Shown here: in pieces, positions 1-8,400 of the stretch
Layout of the letters: each line of letters begins with the position of its first letter
How positions within the stretch are numbered: the stretch's first letter is position 1
NCBI RefSeq assembly: GCF_025938155.1
Contig: NZ_JAPCZG010000001.1
Span: forward strand, 310,001 to 374,000
DNA from: Novosphingobium sp. KCTC 2891
GTDB lineage: Bacteria > Pseudomonadota > Alphaproteobacteria > Sphingomonadales > Sphingomonadaceae
DNA: 64,000 bases
Direction of reading: 5' to 3'
Notes under the pieces: model-generated
Databases searched by the model: none
What the model was told of the DNA's origin: nothing
What the model saw: only the letters and a program-made list of their open reading frames with translations
Translations under genes and position numbers: made by a program

Positions 1-446
1 AGCAGGTTCATGCCCAGCTGCTGGTGCGAGAGCTCGCGGCCGCGGAAGCGCAGGGTCACCTTCACCTTGTCGCCATCCTCGATGAAGCGGAACACGTTCC
101 GCATCTTCACGTCATAGTCGTGATCATCGATGTTGGGACGCATCTTGATCTCTTTGATCTCCTGCGTCTTTTGGCTCTTTCGGGCGAGGTTGGCCTTCTT
201 CTGCGCCTCGTACCGGAACTTGCCGACATCGAGGAACTTGCAGACCGGCGGGTCCGCGGTGGGCGAGACTTCGACGAGGTCGAGGCCAACTTCGGCCGCC
301 TGATCGATCGCCTCGCGGGTGTACATCACCCCCAGGTTTTCGCCGTTCTCATCGATCACGCGCACCTTCGGCACGTTGATCATCAGGTTGTAGCGTGGCC
401 CGCTCTTGACGGGGGGCGCCATACTGCGCCGGGGAGGGGGAGCTAT
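1..446 (-). CDS. infC: translation initiation factor IF-3, 3' end outside the window
   Basis: IF-3 binds the 30S subunit, checks start-codon pairing and prevents premature 50S joining. The translated frame shows the IF-3 N-domain ([20 protein letters not shown], then [20 protein letters not shown]), the basic linker ([20 protein letters not shown]) and the start of the C-domain ([32 protein letters not shown]). About 148 codons lie in the window; the family is usually about 170-180 residues, so the last 25-30 are missing. An ATG exists at 422, but a well-placed AGGAG sits 8 nt upstream of an in-frame ATA at 446, so the true start is probably the ATA. That would fit the non-AUG autoregulated starts known for infC. 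Identity is certain; the start is inferred. Confidence 0.93.
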   Translation of the reverse strand, partial: MAPPPRRSMAPPVKSGPRYNLMINVPKVRVIDENGENLGVMYTREAIDQAAEVGLDLVEVSPTADPPVCKFLDVGKFRYEAQKKANLARKSQKTQEIKEIKMRPNIDDHDYDVKMRNVFRFIEDGDKVKVTLRFRGRELSHQQLGMNL

Positions 447-459
447 AGTGCGATCTCCT
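444..459 (-). promoter_or_regulatory. ribosome binding site favouring a non-AUG (ATA) start of infC
   Basis: On the minus strand AGGAG lies at 459-455, followed by 8 nt and an in-frame ATA at 446-444. The first in-frame ATG, at 422, has only CCCGGCGC-like sequence before it and no Shine-Dalgarno match. E. coli infC starts with AUU so that IF-3 can repress its own translation; this layout suggests the same logic with AUA. Confidence 0.55.
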
Positions 460-557
460 GAATGTTGCTCGAAATTGCGGCTTCGGGCGCGCTCATATCA
501 CAATGGCGCAGCAGATAAAGAGCCAAGCTTGCAAGATGGTGACTGCGACGTGCCGGA

Positions 558-1241
558 TCAAGCCCGATGCTGGCTTTCGCGCCACAGCGGAAAGCGCGCG
601 AGACGGCCCGCCGCGGGCACCAGCGCGTCGATCGCGCGCGCCGGCTGCATTGCCGCCAGAATGGCAGGATCGCCCGCATCCATCCCGCCGGTCAGCGCGC
701 CGAAGGCCGGCAGGATCAGCTTGCGCTCGCTCGCAACCACGCAAGGCCGCGCAATTCGGCGGCCGCGCGCGGTAATCCGCAGCTTGGGGTGGAAGTGACC
801 GGAAAGCTCGGGCCGTGTCTCGCCGGGCCGCGCTTCGTGCCGCAGCAGCAGCCCGCGCACGTCCAGCTCGTCCACGAAAGTGCCCGGCGCCTTGCCGCCC
901 TTCACGTCGTGATTGCCGGTGATCCACACCCAGTCGGTCGCGCGGCTCAGTGCATCGAGCATCCCGGCCGCGTGCGGTTCGAGCCGCTCGGCGCCCTGCG
1001 CATCGTGGAAATTGTCGCCCAGGCAGAACACCCGCCGCGCGCCGGTCTCGCGAATCGCCTCCGCCACCCGCTCCAGCGTCTCGCGGCTGTCGTAGGGGGG
1101 CAGCATCTGCCCGAACCGCGCAAAGTAGCTCGCCTTTTCCAGATGCAGGTCCGCCACCAGCAGCGCCTGTTCCTCCGCCCAGTACAGCGCGCGCCCGCTG
1201 CCCAGCCGCAAGTCCTGATTGGCGAACGAAAAGGGAACCAT
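558..1241 (-). CDS. pdeM: PdeM-like metallophosphoesterase (ligase-associated family)
   Basis: A calcineurin-type phosphoesterase of 227 residues. The metal-binding motifs are in order: DLH at 31-33, GDNFHD at 75-80, GNHD at 109-112 and GHFH at 148-151. The opening residues and the overall motif layout match the COG1407/PdeM family, whose members are usually encoded next to an ATP-dependent DNA ligase and an Lhr-type helicase in DNA-repair clusters. No such partners are seen here; the neighbours are infC and the divergent hemF. AGGGG precedes the ATG by 5 nt. The family assignment is solid. The substrate is not deducible, and the repair role is by analogy only. Confidence 0.82.
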   Translation of the reverse strand: MVPFSFANQDLRLGSGRALYWAEEQALLVADLHLEKASYFARFGQMLPPYDSRETLERVAEAIRETGARRVFCLGDNFHDAQGAERLEPHAAGMLDALSRATDWVWITGNHDVKGGKAPGTFVDELDVRGLLLRHEARPGETRPELSGHFHPKLRITARGRRIARPCVVASERKLILPAFGALTGGMDAGDPAILAAMQPARAIDALVPAAGRLARFPLWRESQHRA

Positions 1242-1285
1242 GGCTTCCCCTTGCCGGATGGCGATTCCCTTGGCAAGGCCTCTGC

Positions 1286-2161
1286 ATGACCGAGACGAAG
1301 ACCGACTGGACCGACCAGACCGCCCGCGCCCGCCAGTGGTTCGAGAGCCTGCGCGATCGCATCTGCGCCGAATTCGAAGCGATCGAGCGCGAGGCCGGCA
1401 GCGACGCCCGCTTCGCCTATACCCTGTGGAACCGCGAGCACGAAGGCGAGCCGGTCGAAAATGGCGGCGGCGGCGTGCAGGGCCTGATGAAGGGCAAGGT
1501 TTTCGAGAAGGTCGGCGTCAACGTCTCGACCGTGGGTGGCACCTTCTCCAAGGACTTCGCCGCTTCGATCAACGGGGCGGACCCGGAAAACCCCGGCTTC
1601 ACCGCAACCGGCATCAGCCTCGTCGCGCACATGGCGAACCCGCACGTGCCCGCCGTCCACATGAACACCCGCTTCCTCACCACGCGCAAGGCATGGTTCG
1701 GCGGCGGCGGCGATCTCAACCCGCCGATCCCCTATGCCGAGGATACCGCCGATTTCCACGCCGCCTACAAGGCCGCGTGCGATGCGCACGATCCCGAATA
1801 CTACCCGCGCTTCAAGGCGTGGGCGGACGACTACTTCTACATCCCCCATCGCAAGGTGCATCGCGGGGTCGGCGGGATCTTCTACGATCACCTCGAATGC
1901 GCCGATGAAGCGCAGTTCGACGCGAACTTCGCTTTCACCCGCGATGTCGGCGAAGCGTTTCTGGCCGCATTCCCCATGCTGGTCCGCCGCCGCATGGGGC
2001 TGCCGTTCAACGACGCGGAAAAGCTCCAGCAGCTGCAATGGCGCGGTCGCTACGCCGAATTCAACCTCGTCTACGACCGCGGCACGCTGTTCGGCCTCAA
2101 GACCGGGGGCAACATCGACGCCATCCTGATGAGCCTGCCGCCTGAAGCGGTGTGGAGCTGA
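1286..2161 (+). CDS. hemF: oxygen-dependent coproporphyrinogen-III oxidase
   Basis: Oxidative decarboxylation of coproporphyrinogen III to protoporphyrinogen IX in heme synthesis, a cytoplasmic homodimer. 291 residues, normal for HemF. Family signatures seen are GGGVQGLMKGKVFEKVGVN near residue 55, the HMANPHVPAVHMNTRFL active-site stretch (conserved His residues), WFGGGGDLNPP, and the C-terminal GRYAEFNLVYDRGTLFGLKTGG. The ATG at 1286 was chosen because the open frame extends back over the divergent pdeM gene with no family similarity. pdeM starts only 44 bp away, so promoters must be compact or overlapping. Requires O2, indicating an aerobic organism. Confidence 0.97.
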   Translation: MTETKTDWTDQTARARQWFESLRDRICAEFEAIEREAGSDARFAYTLWNREHEGEPVENGGGGVQGLMKGKVFEKVGVNVSTVGGTFSKDFAASINGADPENPGFTATGISLVAHMANPHVPAVHMNTRFLTTRKAWFGGGGDLNPPIPYAEDTADFHAAYKAACDAHDPEYYPRFKAWADDYFYIPHRKVHRGVGGIFYDHLECADEAQFDANFAFTRDVGEAFLAAFPMLVRRRMGLPFNDAEKLQQLQWRGRYAEFNLVYDRGTLFGLKTGGNIDAILMSLPPEAVWS

Positions 2162-2168
2162 CACCCGG

Positions 2169-2570
2169 ATGCTGAAGCTCGCCTGCCTTTGCGGCCAGGT
2201 TCATTACGAAGTCCGCCAGCGGCCGGACTTCATCAATGAATGCAACTGCACGCTCTGCCGCAAATCGGGTGCGCGCTGGGCCTACTTCCATCCTGACGAT
2301 GTGACCGTCCAGGGGGCGTCGGCGGGCTACAGCCGCGAGGACAAGCCCGAACCCGGTGCGAACCTCCGGTTCTGTCCCGCCTGCGGTTCGACCACCCATT
2401 TCACGTTGACCGAAAGCGCGGCAGCGAAGTTCGGCAACACCATGATGGGGGTCAACATGCGGCTCGCGCCGGAAAGCGACCTCGCCGGCATCGAACTGCG
2501 CTATCCCGATGGCGCCGCCTGGGCGGGTGAGGGTGACTTCACCTACGTGCGCGAGGCGCGGATCCTGTAA
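2169..2570 (+). CDS. GFA (Mss4-fold) family zinc protein
   Basis: A 133-residue member of the family named after glutathione-dependent formaldehyde-activating enzyme. Zinc-binding cysteines are visible in the expected order: CLCG near residue 7, CNCTLC near 25 and CPAC near 68. Most members have no proven substrate, and Gfa activity itself is doubtful for many, so only the fold is claimed. It begins 7 bp after hemF and is probably cotranscribed with it. Confidence 0.85.
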   Translation: MLKLACLCGQVHYEVRQRPDFINECNCTLCRKSGARWAYFHPDDVTVQGASAGYSREDKPEPGANLRFCPACGSTTHFTLTESAAAKFGNTMMGVNMRLAPESDLAGIELRYPDGAAWAGEGDFTYVREARIL

Positions 2571-2609
2571 TGGGGCGCGGTCAGGAACGGACCGCCACCC
2601 GGCTCCGCC

Positions 2610-3077
2610 TCAGCCGTTCTCGCTGACGGTGCCTGGCGGGGTCCGGCTCTTCAGCTTGCGCAGCGTGGCGGTGAAGCCCATCACCGCTTCGCCGTCCTGC
2701 CGCAGCGTGCCGCGGATGAACGCCAGCCTGCCGGTCTCGCGGATGCACTCCACTTCGCCCACAAGCGGCACGCCCAGCGCCGCGCCGGCAAGGTACTGCA
2801 TCGCGAAATCGACGGTCAGCGTGCCGCCGCCCACGCCCATCCGCTCGTGCAGCGCCAGTGGCAGGTACAGCACCTGCTCGCCCAGCGAGGCAAGGAACGC
2901 GCCGTGGACCAGTCCCTGGTAATTGCTGCTGCTCTCGTCGGGCACGACCCAGCATTCCGCGCCTGCATCGGTCTTGCGCGCGAAGATCGGCGGCATCGTC
3001 CGGCCATAGCCGGCGGGGGTTTCGTTGATGCGCCGCCAGCCGGCGCCCTGCGGGCTATCAAGCTTGAGAGTTTCCAT
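2610..3077 (-). CDS. PaaI/hotdog-fold thioesterase family protein
   Basis: A 155-residue single hotdog-domain protein. Features seen: the segment ending in GLVHGAFLASLGEQ (the H-G-x-x element of PaaI-type thioesterases), then GGGTLTVDFAMQYLAG, GEVECIRETGRLAFIRGTL and the C-terminal GEAVMGFTATLRKL strand. These enzymes hydrolyse acyl-CoA or aryl-CoA thioesters; the substrate here is unknown. The frame is open further upstream, but MET-LKLDSP at 3077 starts the conserved part and the preceding sequence includes a dispersed repeat. It is convergent with the GFA gene. Confidence 0.78.
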   Translation of the reverse strand: METLKLDSPQGAGWRRINETPAGYGRTMPPIFARKTDAGAECWVVPDESSSNYQGLVHGAFLASLGEQVLYLPLALHERMGVGGGTLTVDFAMQYLAGAALGVPLVGEVECIRETGRLAFIRGTLRQDGEAVMGFTATLRKLKSRTPPGTVSENG

Positions 3078-3159
3078 CGTGTCAGGCCTTTGTCGCAGGT
3101 GCGAACGCCGCGCAAGGGGCGCGGGCCCCTTTTTCGCGCGAAGCATCTTCCCTTTCCCC

Positions 3160-3186
3160 GTCATCCCCGCGAAGGCGGGCATCCCG
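3160..3186. repeat. REP-like palindromic unit
   Basis: The sequence CCCCGCGAAGGCGGGCATCC contains an imperfect hairpin, CCCGC-GAAG-GCGGG, in the intergenic gap between divergent genes. Units with this GTCATxCCCGCGAAGGCGGG core are common dispersed repeats in alphaproteobacterial genomes. Only one copy was noticed in this window. Confidence 0.5.
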
Positions 3187-3211
3187 TCTCGCCGCGTCAG
3201 GACCAAAACGC

Positions 3212-3844
3212 ATGATCACGCCCGACCACCCCGAACCGCTCCGCGAAGGCTACCATGCGGTCGCCCCGGGCGATCTCGCCTGCGTGGTCACGGCGCTCGA
3301 AATGCTGGCCCCGCCGGCGGCGTTGCGAAGGTTGGCTCCCGAAGCCGACGTGCCGCTGCAACTGGTGCGCTGGAAGGATACCGCGCCCGAAAAGTACCGC
3401 CTGCTCTACAAGCGAGTCGGAGCGCCGTGGCTGTGGTGGTCGCGGCTGGCGAAAAGCGATGGGGACCTTGCCGCGATCATCCACGATCCCGCCGTCCAGC
3501 TCTATGCGGTCGCGGATCGGGCCAAGGTCGAAGTCGGCATCCTCGAACTTGATTTCCGCGTGCCGGGCGAATGCGAGATTGCCTTCTTCGGCCTCATTCC
3601 CGGCGCGACCGGCAAGGGGCTGGGCAAATGGCTGATGCGCCGCGCGCTCCAGATGGCCTGGGCGCCGGGGGTGGAGCGGGTCTGGGTTCACACCTGCACG
3701 CTCGACGGGCCTTCGGCGCTGCCGTTCTACATGGGGCAGGGCTTCACGCCCTATGCCCGCTACGTCGAGATCTTTCCCGACCCGCGTCTTGGCGGGGTGC
3801 TTCCCGAAGACACCGCACCCCAGCAGCCGCTACTGCGCGCCTGA
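3212..3844 (+). CDS. GNAT-family N-acetyltransferase
   Basis: A 210-residue protein whose C-terminal half reads as a GNAT fold: VEVGILELDFRVPGECEIAFFGL, then the acetyl-CoA loop GATGKGLGKWLMRRAL near residues 131-146 (the Q/RxxGxG/A element), then VWVHTCTLDGPSALPFYMGQGF and an aromatic C-terminus. Substrate unknown. The last 15 bp overlap the convergent gene on the other strand. Confidence 0.8.
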   Translation: MITPDHPEPLREGYHAVAPGDLACVVTALEMLAPPAALRRLAPEADVPLQLVRWKDTAPEKYRLLYKRVGAPWLWWSRLAKSDGDLAAIIHDPAVQLYAVADRAKVEVGILELDFRVPGECEIAFFGLIPGATGKGLGKWLMRRALQMAWAPGVERVWVHTCTLDGPSALPFYMGQGFTPYARYVEIFPDPRLGGVLPEDTAPQQPLLRA

Positions 3845-5065
3845 ACGCGGCGTCATCCGCCGCCACACCGCCCACACCAGCACGGCGGAGGCCACCGGCA
3901 TCAGGTTGAGATGCAGCGGCAGGGCGACCGCGCGCGTCGCCAGCGGGGCCAGCCACAGCCCGGCCACGGTCATCTTCTCCCACGGCCGCCAGCCCTGCGC
4001 CCGCGCCTCGCGCACCAGCCAGAATACCGGCAGGACCAGGAACGGCAGGTCGTAGGAAAACAGGTAGGGAGAGGCGAGGGCGGTCGCCGCCAGCAGCAGC
4101 GCGCCGTTCGCCTGCGTGTCCTGCGTCCGCCGCCAGCCCAGCCAGACCAGCGCGCCGCAGCCGATCGTGACCAGCCCCTGTCCCAGCAGCGCCGCGTCCG
4201 CCCCGAAGTGATAGCGCAGCCCGGCATAGAGCGTGGACATCCGCAGGTAGAAATCGGTCCCGTCGCGCGCCATCAGCACCGCGCTGGCCTTGAAGCTTTG
4301 CGGATAGGCCGCCCACGTCTCCGCGCCGAACACCGCCAGCGACAACAGGCACAGCAGCGCCGCACTGGCCCCGGCGGCGGCGAAGGCAGTCCACTTGCGC
4401 CCGGCGGCCAGCCACAGCGGCACCAGCAGCGCCAGGTGCGGCTTGATGATCAGCAGCCCGAACAAGGTGCCCGACAGCGCCTGCGAGCGCCGCAGCGCCA
4501 GCACGGCGCCCACCAGCAGCGCCCCCGTGAACAGCCCGTTCTGCGCATGGCTCGCGGCAAGGTAGGCGCCGGGGAAGGCCAGTATGGCGATGGCAGCGTC
4601 CGGCAGGATGCGCCGCGCCACCGCGAACCACACCGCCCAGCCGGTGAAGGCCCACAGGATCCACCCGGCGGCATAGGGCAGGGCGCCCAGCGGCATGACA
4701 AGGAACAGGTAAGGCGGCGGATTGACGTAGGCGACCAGTTGCCCGGTCCCGCTCAGCGCCTGAACCGCCTGCTCGGCAGCAAGGTTGTAGACCGCCGCCG
4801 GCGTCCCCGCCGCGATCAGCTTGCCCGCGCCCCAGAAGGCGAGGAAGTCGCTGCCGATGGTCCCGGTCGCCTGGCGAAAGACATTGGCGATCATCGGCAG
4901 GTAGGCGACCAGGATCATCAGCGCATAGACGCGCACCCTCCCGGCATCGAGCCACTCGCCGGAGCGGAGCGCGGCCAGCACGCGGGCCGGGCCGCCGCGC
5001 TCTTCCGCCCGTTGCTGCTTCACGTCCATTGTCCCCCCGGCCGGTGCCGCCTGCATCGCCTTCAT
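3830..5065 (-). CDS. GT87-type polytopic membrane glycosyltransferase (DUF2029)
   Basis: A 411-residue integral membrane protein with about ten hydrophobic segments. An acidic motif follows the first segment (IGSDFLAFWGAGKLI) and an NPPPYLFLVMPLGALPY element lies near residue 115. This layout is that of DUF2029/GT-C glycosyltransferases, which use polyprenyl-phosphate sugars on the periplasmic face. No sugar specificity can be read. An alternative start, MDVKQQ, lies 12 codons downstream. There is a short overlap with the convergent GNAT gene. Confidence 0.8.
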   Translation of the reverse strand: MKAMQAAPAGGTMDVKQQRAEERGGPARVLAALRSGEWLDAGRVRVYALMILVAYLPMIANVFRQATGTIGSDFLAFWGAGKLIAAGTPAAVYNLAAEQAVQALSGTGQLVAYVNPPPYLFLVMPLGALPYAAGWILWAFTGWAVWFAVARRILPDAAIAILAFPGAYLAASHAQNGLFTGALLVGAVLALRRSQALSGTLFGLLIIKPHLALLVPLWLAAGRKWTAFAAAGASAALLCLLSLAVFGAETWAAYPQSFKASAVLMARDGTDFYLRMSTLYAGLRYHFGADAALLGQGLVTIGCGALVWLGWRRTQDTQANGALLLAATALASPYLFSYDLPFLVLPVFWLVREARAQGWRPWEKMTVAGLWLAPLATRAVALPLHLNLMPVASAVLVWAVWRRMTPRSGAQ

Positions 5066-5124
5066 GTCGTCTCAGGTGCCTTTAGGTGCCGTTCAGGTCG
5101 CAACATGGCAAACAATGCGTGAAG

Positions 5125-5144
5125 AAACCTTTGCCGGCAGGTTT
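5125..5144 (+). promoter_or_regulatory. small hairpin in the relA/spoT leader
   Basis: AAACCT-TTGCCGGC-AGGTTT followed by TTCCC lies about 45 bp before the relA/spoT start. The stem is 6 bp, with a palindromic loop. It could be a weak attenuator or a terminator of upstream transcription; the evidence is only the inverted repeat. Confidence 0.25.
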
Positions 5145-5188
5145 TTCCCTTGCTCCCACAGGCTTGTTCCCCCCATTTTAGGGGCCAG

Positions 5189-7279
5189 ATGCTGCGCCAG
5201 TACGAACTTGTCGAACGTGTGCTCGCCTACGCTCCCGATGCGGACGAGGCGATGCTGAACCGTGCCTATGTCTATACCGTGCAGAAACACGGCACGCAGA
5301 AGAGGGCTTCCGGAGACCCCTATTTCTCGCACCCGGTCGAGGTTGCGGGCCTCATGACCGAACTGAAGCTCGATCAGGAAACCATTGTAACTGCTCTGCT
5401 TCATGACACGATCGAGGATACCCTCGCCACGGTCGAGGAAGTGGAGCGCCTGTTCGGGCCGGACGTCGCGCGGCTGGTCGATGGCGTGACCAAGCTCTCG
5501 AAGATCGAGACGATGACCGAGAGCGAGCGCGCGGCCGAAAACCTGCGCAAGTTCCTGCTGGCGATGAGCGAGGACCTGCGCGTCCTGCTGGTCAAGCTGG
5601 CGGACCGCCTGCACAACATGCGCACGCTCCACTTCATCAAGAGCGAGGACAAGCGCCGCCGCATCGCGCGCGAGACGATGGATATCTACGCCCCGCTGGC
5701 CGAGCGCGTGGGCATGTACGAATACATGCGCGAGATGCAGCTTCTCGCGTTCGAGCAGATCGAGCCTGAGGCCTATGCCACCATCACCGGCCGGCTCGCC
5801 GCGATCCGCAGCGAGGAAGGTGCGCAGGTCGATTCGATTGCCTTGCAGATCAAGCAGTCGCTCGCCGAAGCCGGGCTGAAGGTTGAAGTTTCGGGGCGCG
5901 AGAAGCATCCCTATTCGATCTGGAAGAAGATGGCCGAGCGCCACGTCAGCTTCGAGCAGATCACCGACATCATGGCCTTCCGCGTGCTGACCGACAGCGA
6001 GGAAGATTGCTACAAGGCGCTCGGCATCCTGCACCGCACCTGGCAGATGATTCCCGGCCGCTTCAAGGACTACATCTCCACGCCGAAGATGAACGGCTAC
6101 CGTTCGCTGCACACCGCCCTGATCTACAACAACGCGATGCGCGTCGAAGTTCAGATCAAGACGAAGGAGATGCACCGCCTGAACGAGTATGGCCTGGCCG
6201 CGCACTGGGCCTACAAGCAGGGCGGCAAGCCCGATGGCGAAGTAGGCTGGCTGCGCGATCTGGTCGAAATCCTCGATGCCAGCCACGATGCCGAGGAACT
6301 GCTCGAAAACACCAAGATGGCGATCTATCAGGATCGCATCTTCGCCTTCACGCCCAAGGGCGCGCTGTTCCAGCTGCCGAAGGGTGCGACTCCGATCGAC
6401 TTCGCCTTCGGCGTGCACACCAATCTGGGCGCGCAGGCGGTCGGGGCCAAGATCAACGGCCGCCACGTGCCGCTGCGCACGCAGCTGAACAACGGCGACG
6501 TGGTGGAGATCATCAAGAGCCGCAATTCCGAGCCGCAGCTGTCGTGGCTGGGCTTTGTGGTGACCGGCAAGGCCCGCGCGGCCATCCGCCGCTTCGTGCG
6601 GCAGAAGGAGCGGGCCGAAGTGGCGGCGATCGGCCGCAAGCTTTACGAGGAGATCGCCGAGCGGCTGCCGTCGAAGGTGGGCAAGAAGGCTCTGGCCGAT
6701 GCGGTCAAGCGGCTCAAGCTGGCGTCCGAGGAGGACCTGATGTTCGCCATCGGCGCCGCCAAGATCGACGACCGCGCCGTGCTGGAAGCGCTCGTGCCCG
6801 GCAGCGCCGCCAACCTGCCCGGCAGCGAGGAATGGCCCAAGCAGCAGCGCGCGATCGCGGTGCGCGGGTTGACGCCGGGCATGGCGTTCCAGCTGGCCGA
6901 ATGCTGCCACCCGGTGCCGGGCGACCGCATCGTCGGTCTGCGCCGGCCGGGCAAGGGCGTGGAAGTCCACGCCATCGACTGCATGAGCCTGGCCGACGGC
7001 GTCGATGCCGACTGGATCGACCTTTCCTGGGACGCGCGCACCGATGGCGCGGTCGGTCGCCTGCGCGCCGAGCTTTACAACCGCCCCGGCACGCTGGCGG
7101 AAATGGCAGGGGTCTTCGCCAGCAACCACGCCAACGTGGTCAACCTGGAGATGACTCAGCGCGAAAACCCGTTCCACACTTACGAAGTCGATCTGGAAGT
7201 GCGCGATCTTGCGCACCTGACGCGCATTGTCAGCGCGCTGCGCGCCAGCGACGCGGTGGCGCAGGCCGAGCGCATCTGA
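5189..7279 (+). CDS. relA/spoT (rsh): bifunctional (p)ppGpp synthetase/hydrolase, RelA/SpoT family
   Basis: Makes and degrades the stringent-response alarmone. 696 residues with all domains. The HD hydrolase is at about 25-180 (FSHPVEVAG with His48, LLHDTIED with His72-Asp73, KLADRLHNMRTL). The synthetase is at about 230-350 (REKHPYSIWKKM, DIMAFRV, DYISTPKMNGYRSLHT, EVQIKT, YGLAAHWAYK). A TGS domain lies at about 390-450 (FAFTPKGALFQLP, TPIDFAF), and a C-terminal ACT domain (NRPGTLAEMAGVFA) comes last. The intact HD motif indicates hydrolase activity, as expected for the single Rsh of most alphaproteobacteria. The start MLRQYELVERVL at 5189 matches family N-termini; an upstream ATG-like extension has no similarity. 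A strong hairpin follows the stop. Confidence 0.97.
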   Translation: MLRQYELVERVLAYAPDADEAMLNRAYVYTVQKHGTQKRASGDPYFSHPVEVAGLMTELKLDQETIVTALLHDTIEDTLATVEEVERLFGPDVARLVDGVTKLSKIETMTESERAAENLRKFLLAMSEDLRVLLVKLADRLHNMRTLHFIKSEDKRRRIARETMDIYAPLAERVGMYEYMREMQLLAFEQIEPEAYATITGRLAAIRSEEGAQVDSIALQIKQSLAEAGLKVEVSGREKHPYSIWKKMAERHVSFEQITDIMAFRVLTDSEEDCYKALGILHRTWQMIPGRFKDYISTPKMNGYRSLHTALIYNNAMRVEVQIKTKEMHRLNEYGLAAHWAYKQGGKPDGEVGWLRDLVEILDASHDAEELLENTKMAIYQDRIFAFTPKGALFQLPKGATPIDFAFGVHTNLGAQAVGAKINGRHVPLRTQLNNGDVVEIIKSRNSEPQLSWLGFVVTGKARAAIRRFVRQKERAEVAAIGRKLYEEIAERLPSKVGKKALADAVKRLKLASEEDLMFAIGAAKIDDRAVLEALVPGSAANLPGSEEWPKQQRAIAVRGLTPGMAFQLAECCHPVPGDRIVGLRRPGKGVEVHAIDCMSLADGVDADWIDLSWDARTDGAVGRLRAELYNRPGTLAEMAGVFASNHANVVNLEMTQRENPFHTYEVDLEVRDLAHLTRIVSALRASDAVAQAERI

Positions 7280-7282
7280 CCT

Positions 7283-7305
7283 GCCGGGGGCAGGGTGCCC
7301 CCGGC
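7283..7305 (+). terminator. strong hairpin after relA/spoT
   Basis: A perfect 10-bp inverted repeat, GCCGGGGGCA-GGG-TGCCCCCGGC, begins 4 bp after the relA/spoT stop and ends just before the convergent RTX stop. There is no T-tract, so it is a probable transcript-end structure, not a canonical intrinsic terminator. Confidence 0.55.
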
Positions 7306-7310
7306 CTCGC

Positions 7311-8174
7311 TCAGAACGAGAGCAGGAAGTCCCCGGCTTCCAGCACGGGATGGACGCCCGCGCCCATCTTCAGGATCTGCACGGAGGCCGCGCCGCCCGC
7401 GCCATCGGCATCATAGTAAACGGCGCCGGTAACGGGATTGTAGACGATGCGGTCGTCGGCATCGTGGGCCTTGGTCGCCCCTGCCGCCGTGTAGAACTGC
7501 GCTGCGGACAGCGCGGTGTCGACATCGCCCGACAGTCCTTGAAAGGTCAGCTTGCTCAGCAGGATCTGGTCGCCCTGGGCATGGCTGAAATCGGTGATGA
7601 GATCGCGGTCGGCAGACGAAGCGAAGCCGAACAGCGAGAACAGGTCAGCACCCGTGCCGCCCGTCAGCGTATCACGCCCGCTGCCGCCGTCGAGGCGGTC
7701 GTTGCCTGCCTTGCCGAGAATGATGTCGTTGCCGCTAAGCCCGATGATCTCGTTCGCGCCGGTGTTGCCGGTAAGCCTGTCGTCGAAGGCGGACCCATAA
7801 AGGCGATCGAAGCTGGAAAGCGTATCGGTCCCCGCTCCGATGGTATCCTGCGCGATGGTGATGCGCAGGTCCACGGTCACGCCGGTGTCGGCGTTCTGGT
7901 AGGACACGGTATCGACGCCCGCGTTGCCATAGAGCAGGTCGTCACCCCGGCCGCCTTCAAGCTGGTCGTCGCCCGCGCCACCGTAGATCCTGTCGTTGCC
8001 GTCCCCGCCATAGATCAGGTCTCCGCCGCCATAGCCGTAGATCACATCGTTGCCGGCATAGCCGGACACCGCGTCGACCTGCTCGGACAGAAGGAACCGG
8101 TCATTGCCGGAAAAGGCCTTTGCCAGCAGAGCGAGGTCATCCTGGTTGTCGATGGTGTTCTGCGCCGCGCCCAC
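7311..8174 (-). CDS. RTX calcium-binding protein, C-terminal part
   Basis: 287 residues, mostly GGxGxDxLxGG-type nonapeptides (for example YGYGGGDLIYGGDGNDRIYG at about 47-66, then GGAGDDQLEGGRGDDLLYG). A non-repeat strand region follows, then a second block (GLSGNDIILGKAGNDRLDGG). The C-terminal segment (ADLFSLFG, DLITDFSHAQGDQILLSKL, VYYDADGAGG) resembles the M10/serralysin C-terminal domain and type I secretion tails. These bind Ca2+ outside the cell. The start is doubtful: the assigned start is a GTG with no visible ribosome site. The frame continues upstream past one TAA into further protein-like sequence, so this is probably the tail of a disrupted larger gene. Confidence 0.65.
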   Translation of the reverse strand: MGAAQNTIDNQDDLALLAKAFSGNDRFLLSEQVDAVSGYAGNDVIYGYGGGDLIYGGDGNDRIYGGAGDDQLEGGRGDDLLYGNAGVDTVSYQNADTGVTVDLRITIAQDTIGAGTDTLSSFDRLYGSAFDDRLTGNTGANEIIGLSGNDIILGKAGNDRLDGGSGRDTLTGGTGADLFSLFGFASSADRDLITDFSHAQGDQILLSKLTFQGLSGDVDTALSAAQFYTAAGATKAHDADDRIVYNPVTGAVYYDADGAGGAASVQILKMGAGVHPVLEAGDFLLSF

Positions 8175-8207
8175 TTCGGCGCCCTTCAGCGCGATGCCCT
8201 GAACGCT

Positions 8208-8400
8208 TTAGGCTGGCGTGGTGAAGGTGTTCAGCTTGCCGACGAAGTCGAAAATCCCGTTGACGATACCGGCGGAAAGGACCGTGCCCGTTCCGCGCGC
8301 AAGGCCGGTCCCGCAGTAGATGCTGTGATACGCGTCGTGTGCCGGGGATGACGACGTGGATCCGAATAGCTTTTTGCGCAGTCCAGGCCGTGCGCCCAGC
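8208..8400 (-). pseudogene. remnant of the upstream part of the RTX gene
   Basis: In the same frame as the RTX gene, upstream of a TAA at 8210-8208, the sequence reads as plausible protein: GSTSSSPAHDAYHSIYCG..., then AGIVNGIFDFVGKLNTFTTPA followed by stop. Beyond 8400 the neighbouring thioesterase gene occupies another frame, so the original 5' part is gone. A single nonsense codon plus loss of the 5' end would explain the RTX fragment. A sequencing error at the TAA cannot be excluded. Confidence 0.4.

Noticed and set aside
558..1241. A ligase-associated DNA repair cluster around pdeM
   Set aside because: No ligase, Lhr helicase or nuclease gene lies nearby; the neighbours are infC and hemF.
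5093..7216. 707-codon open frame antisense to relA/spoT
   Set aside because: Shadow of the real gene; His/Leu/Asp-rich composition typical of such antisense frames.
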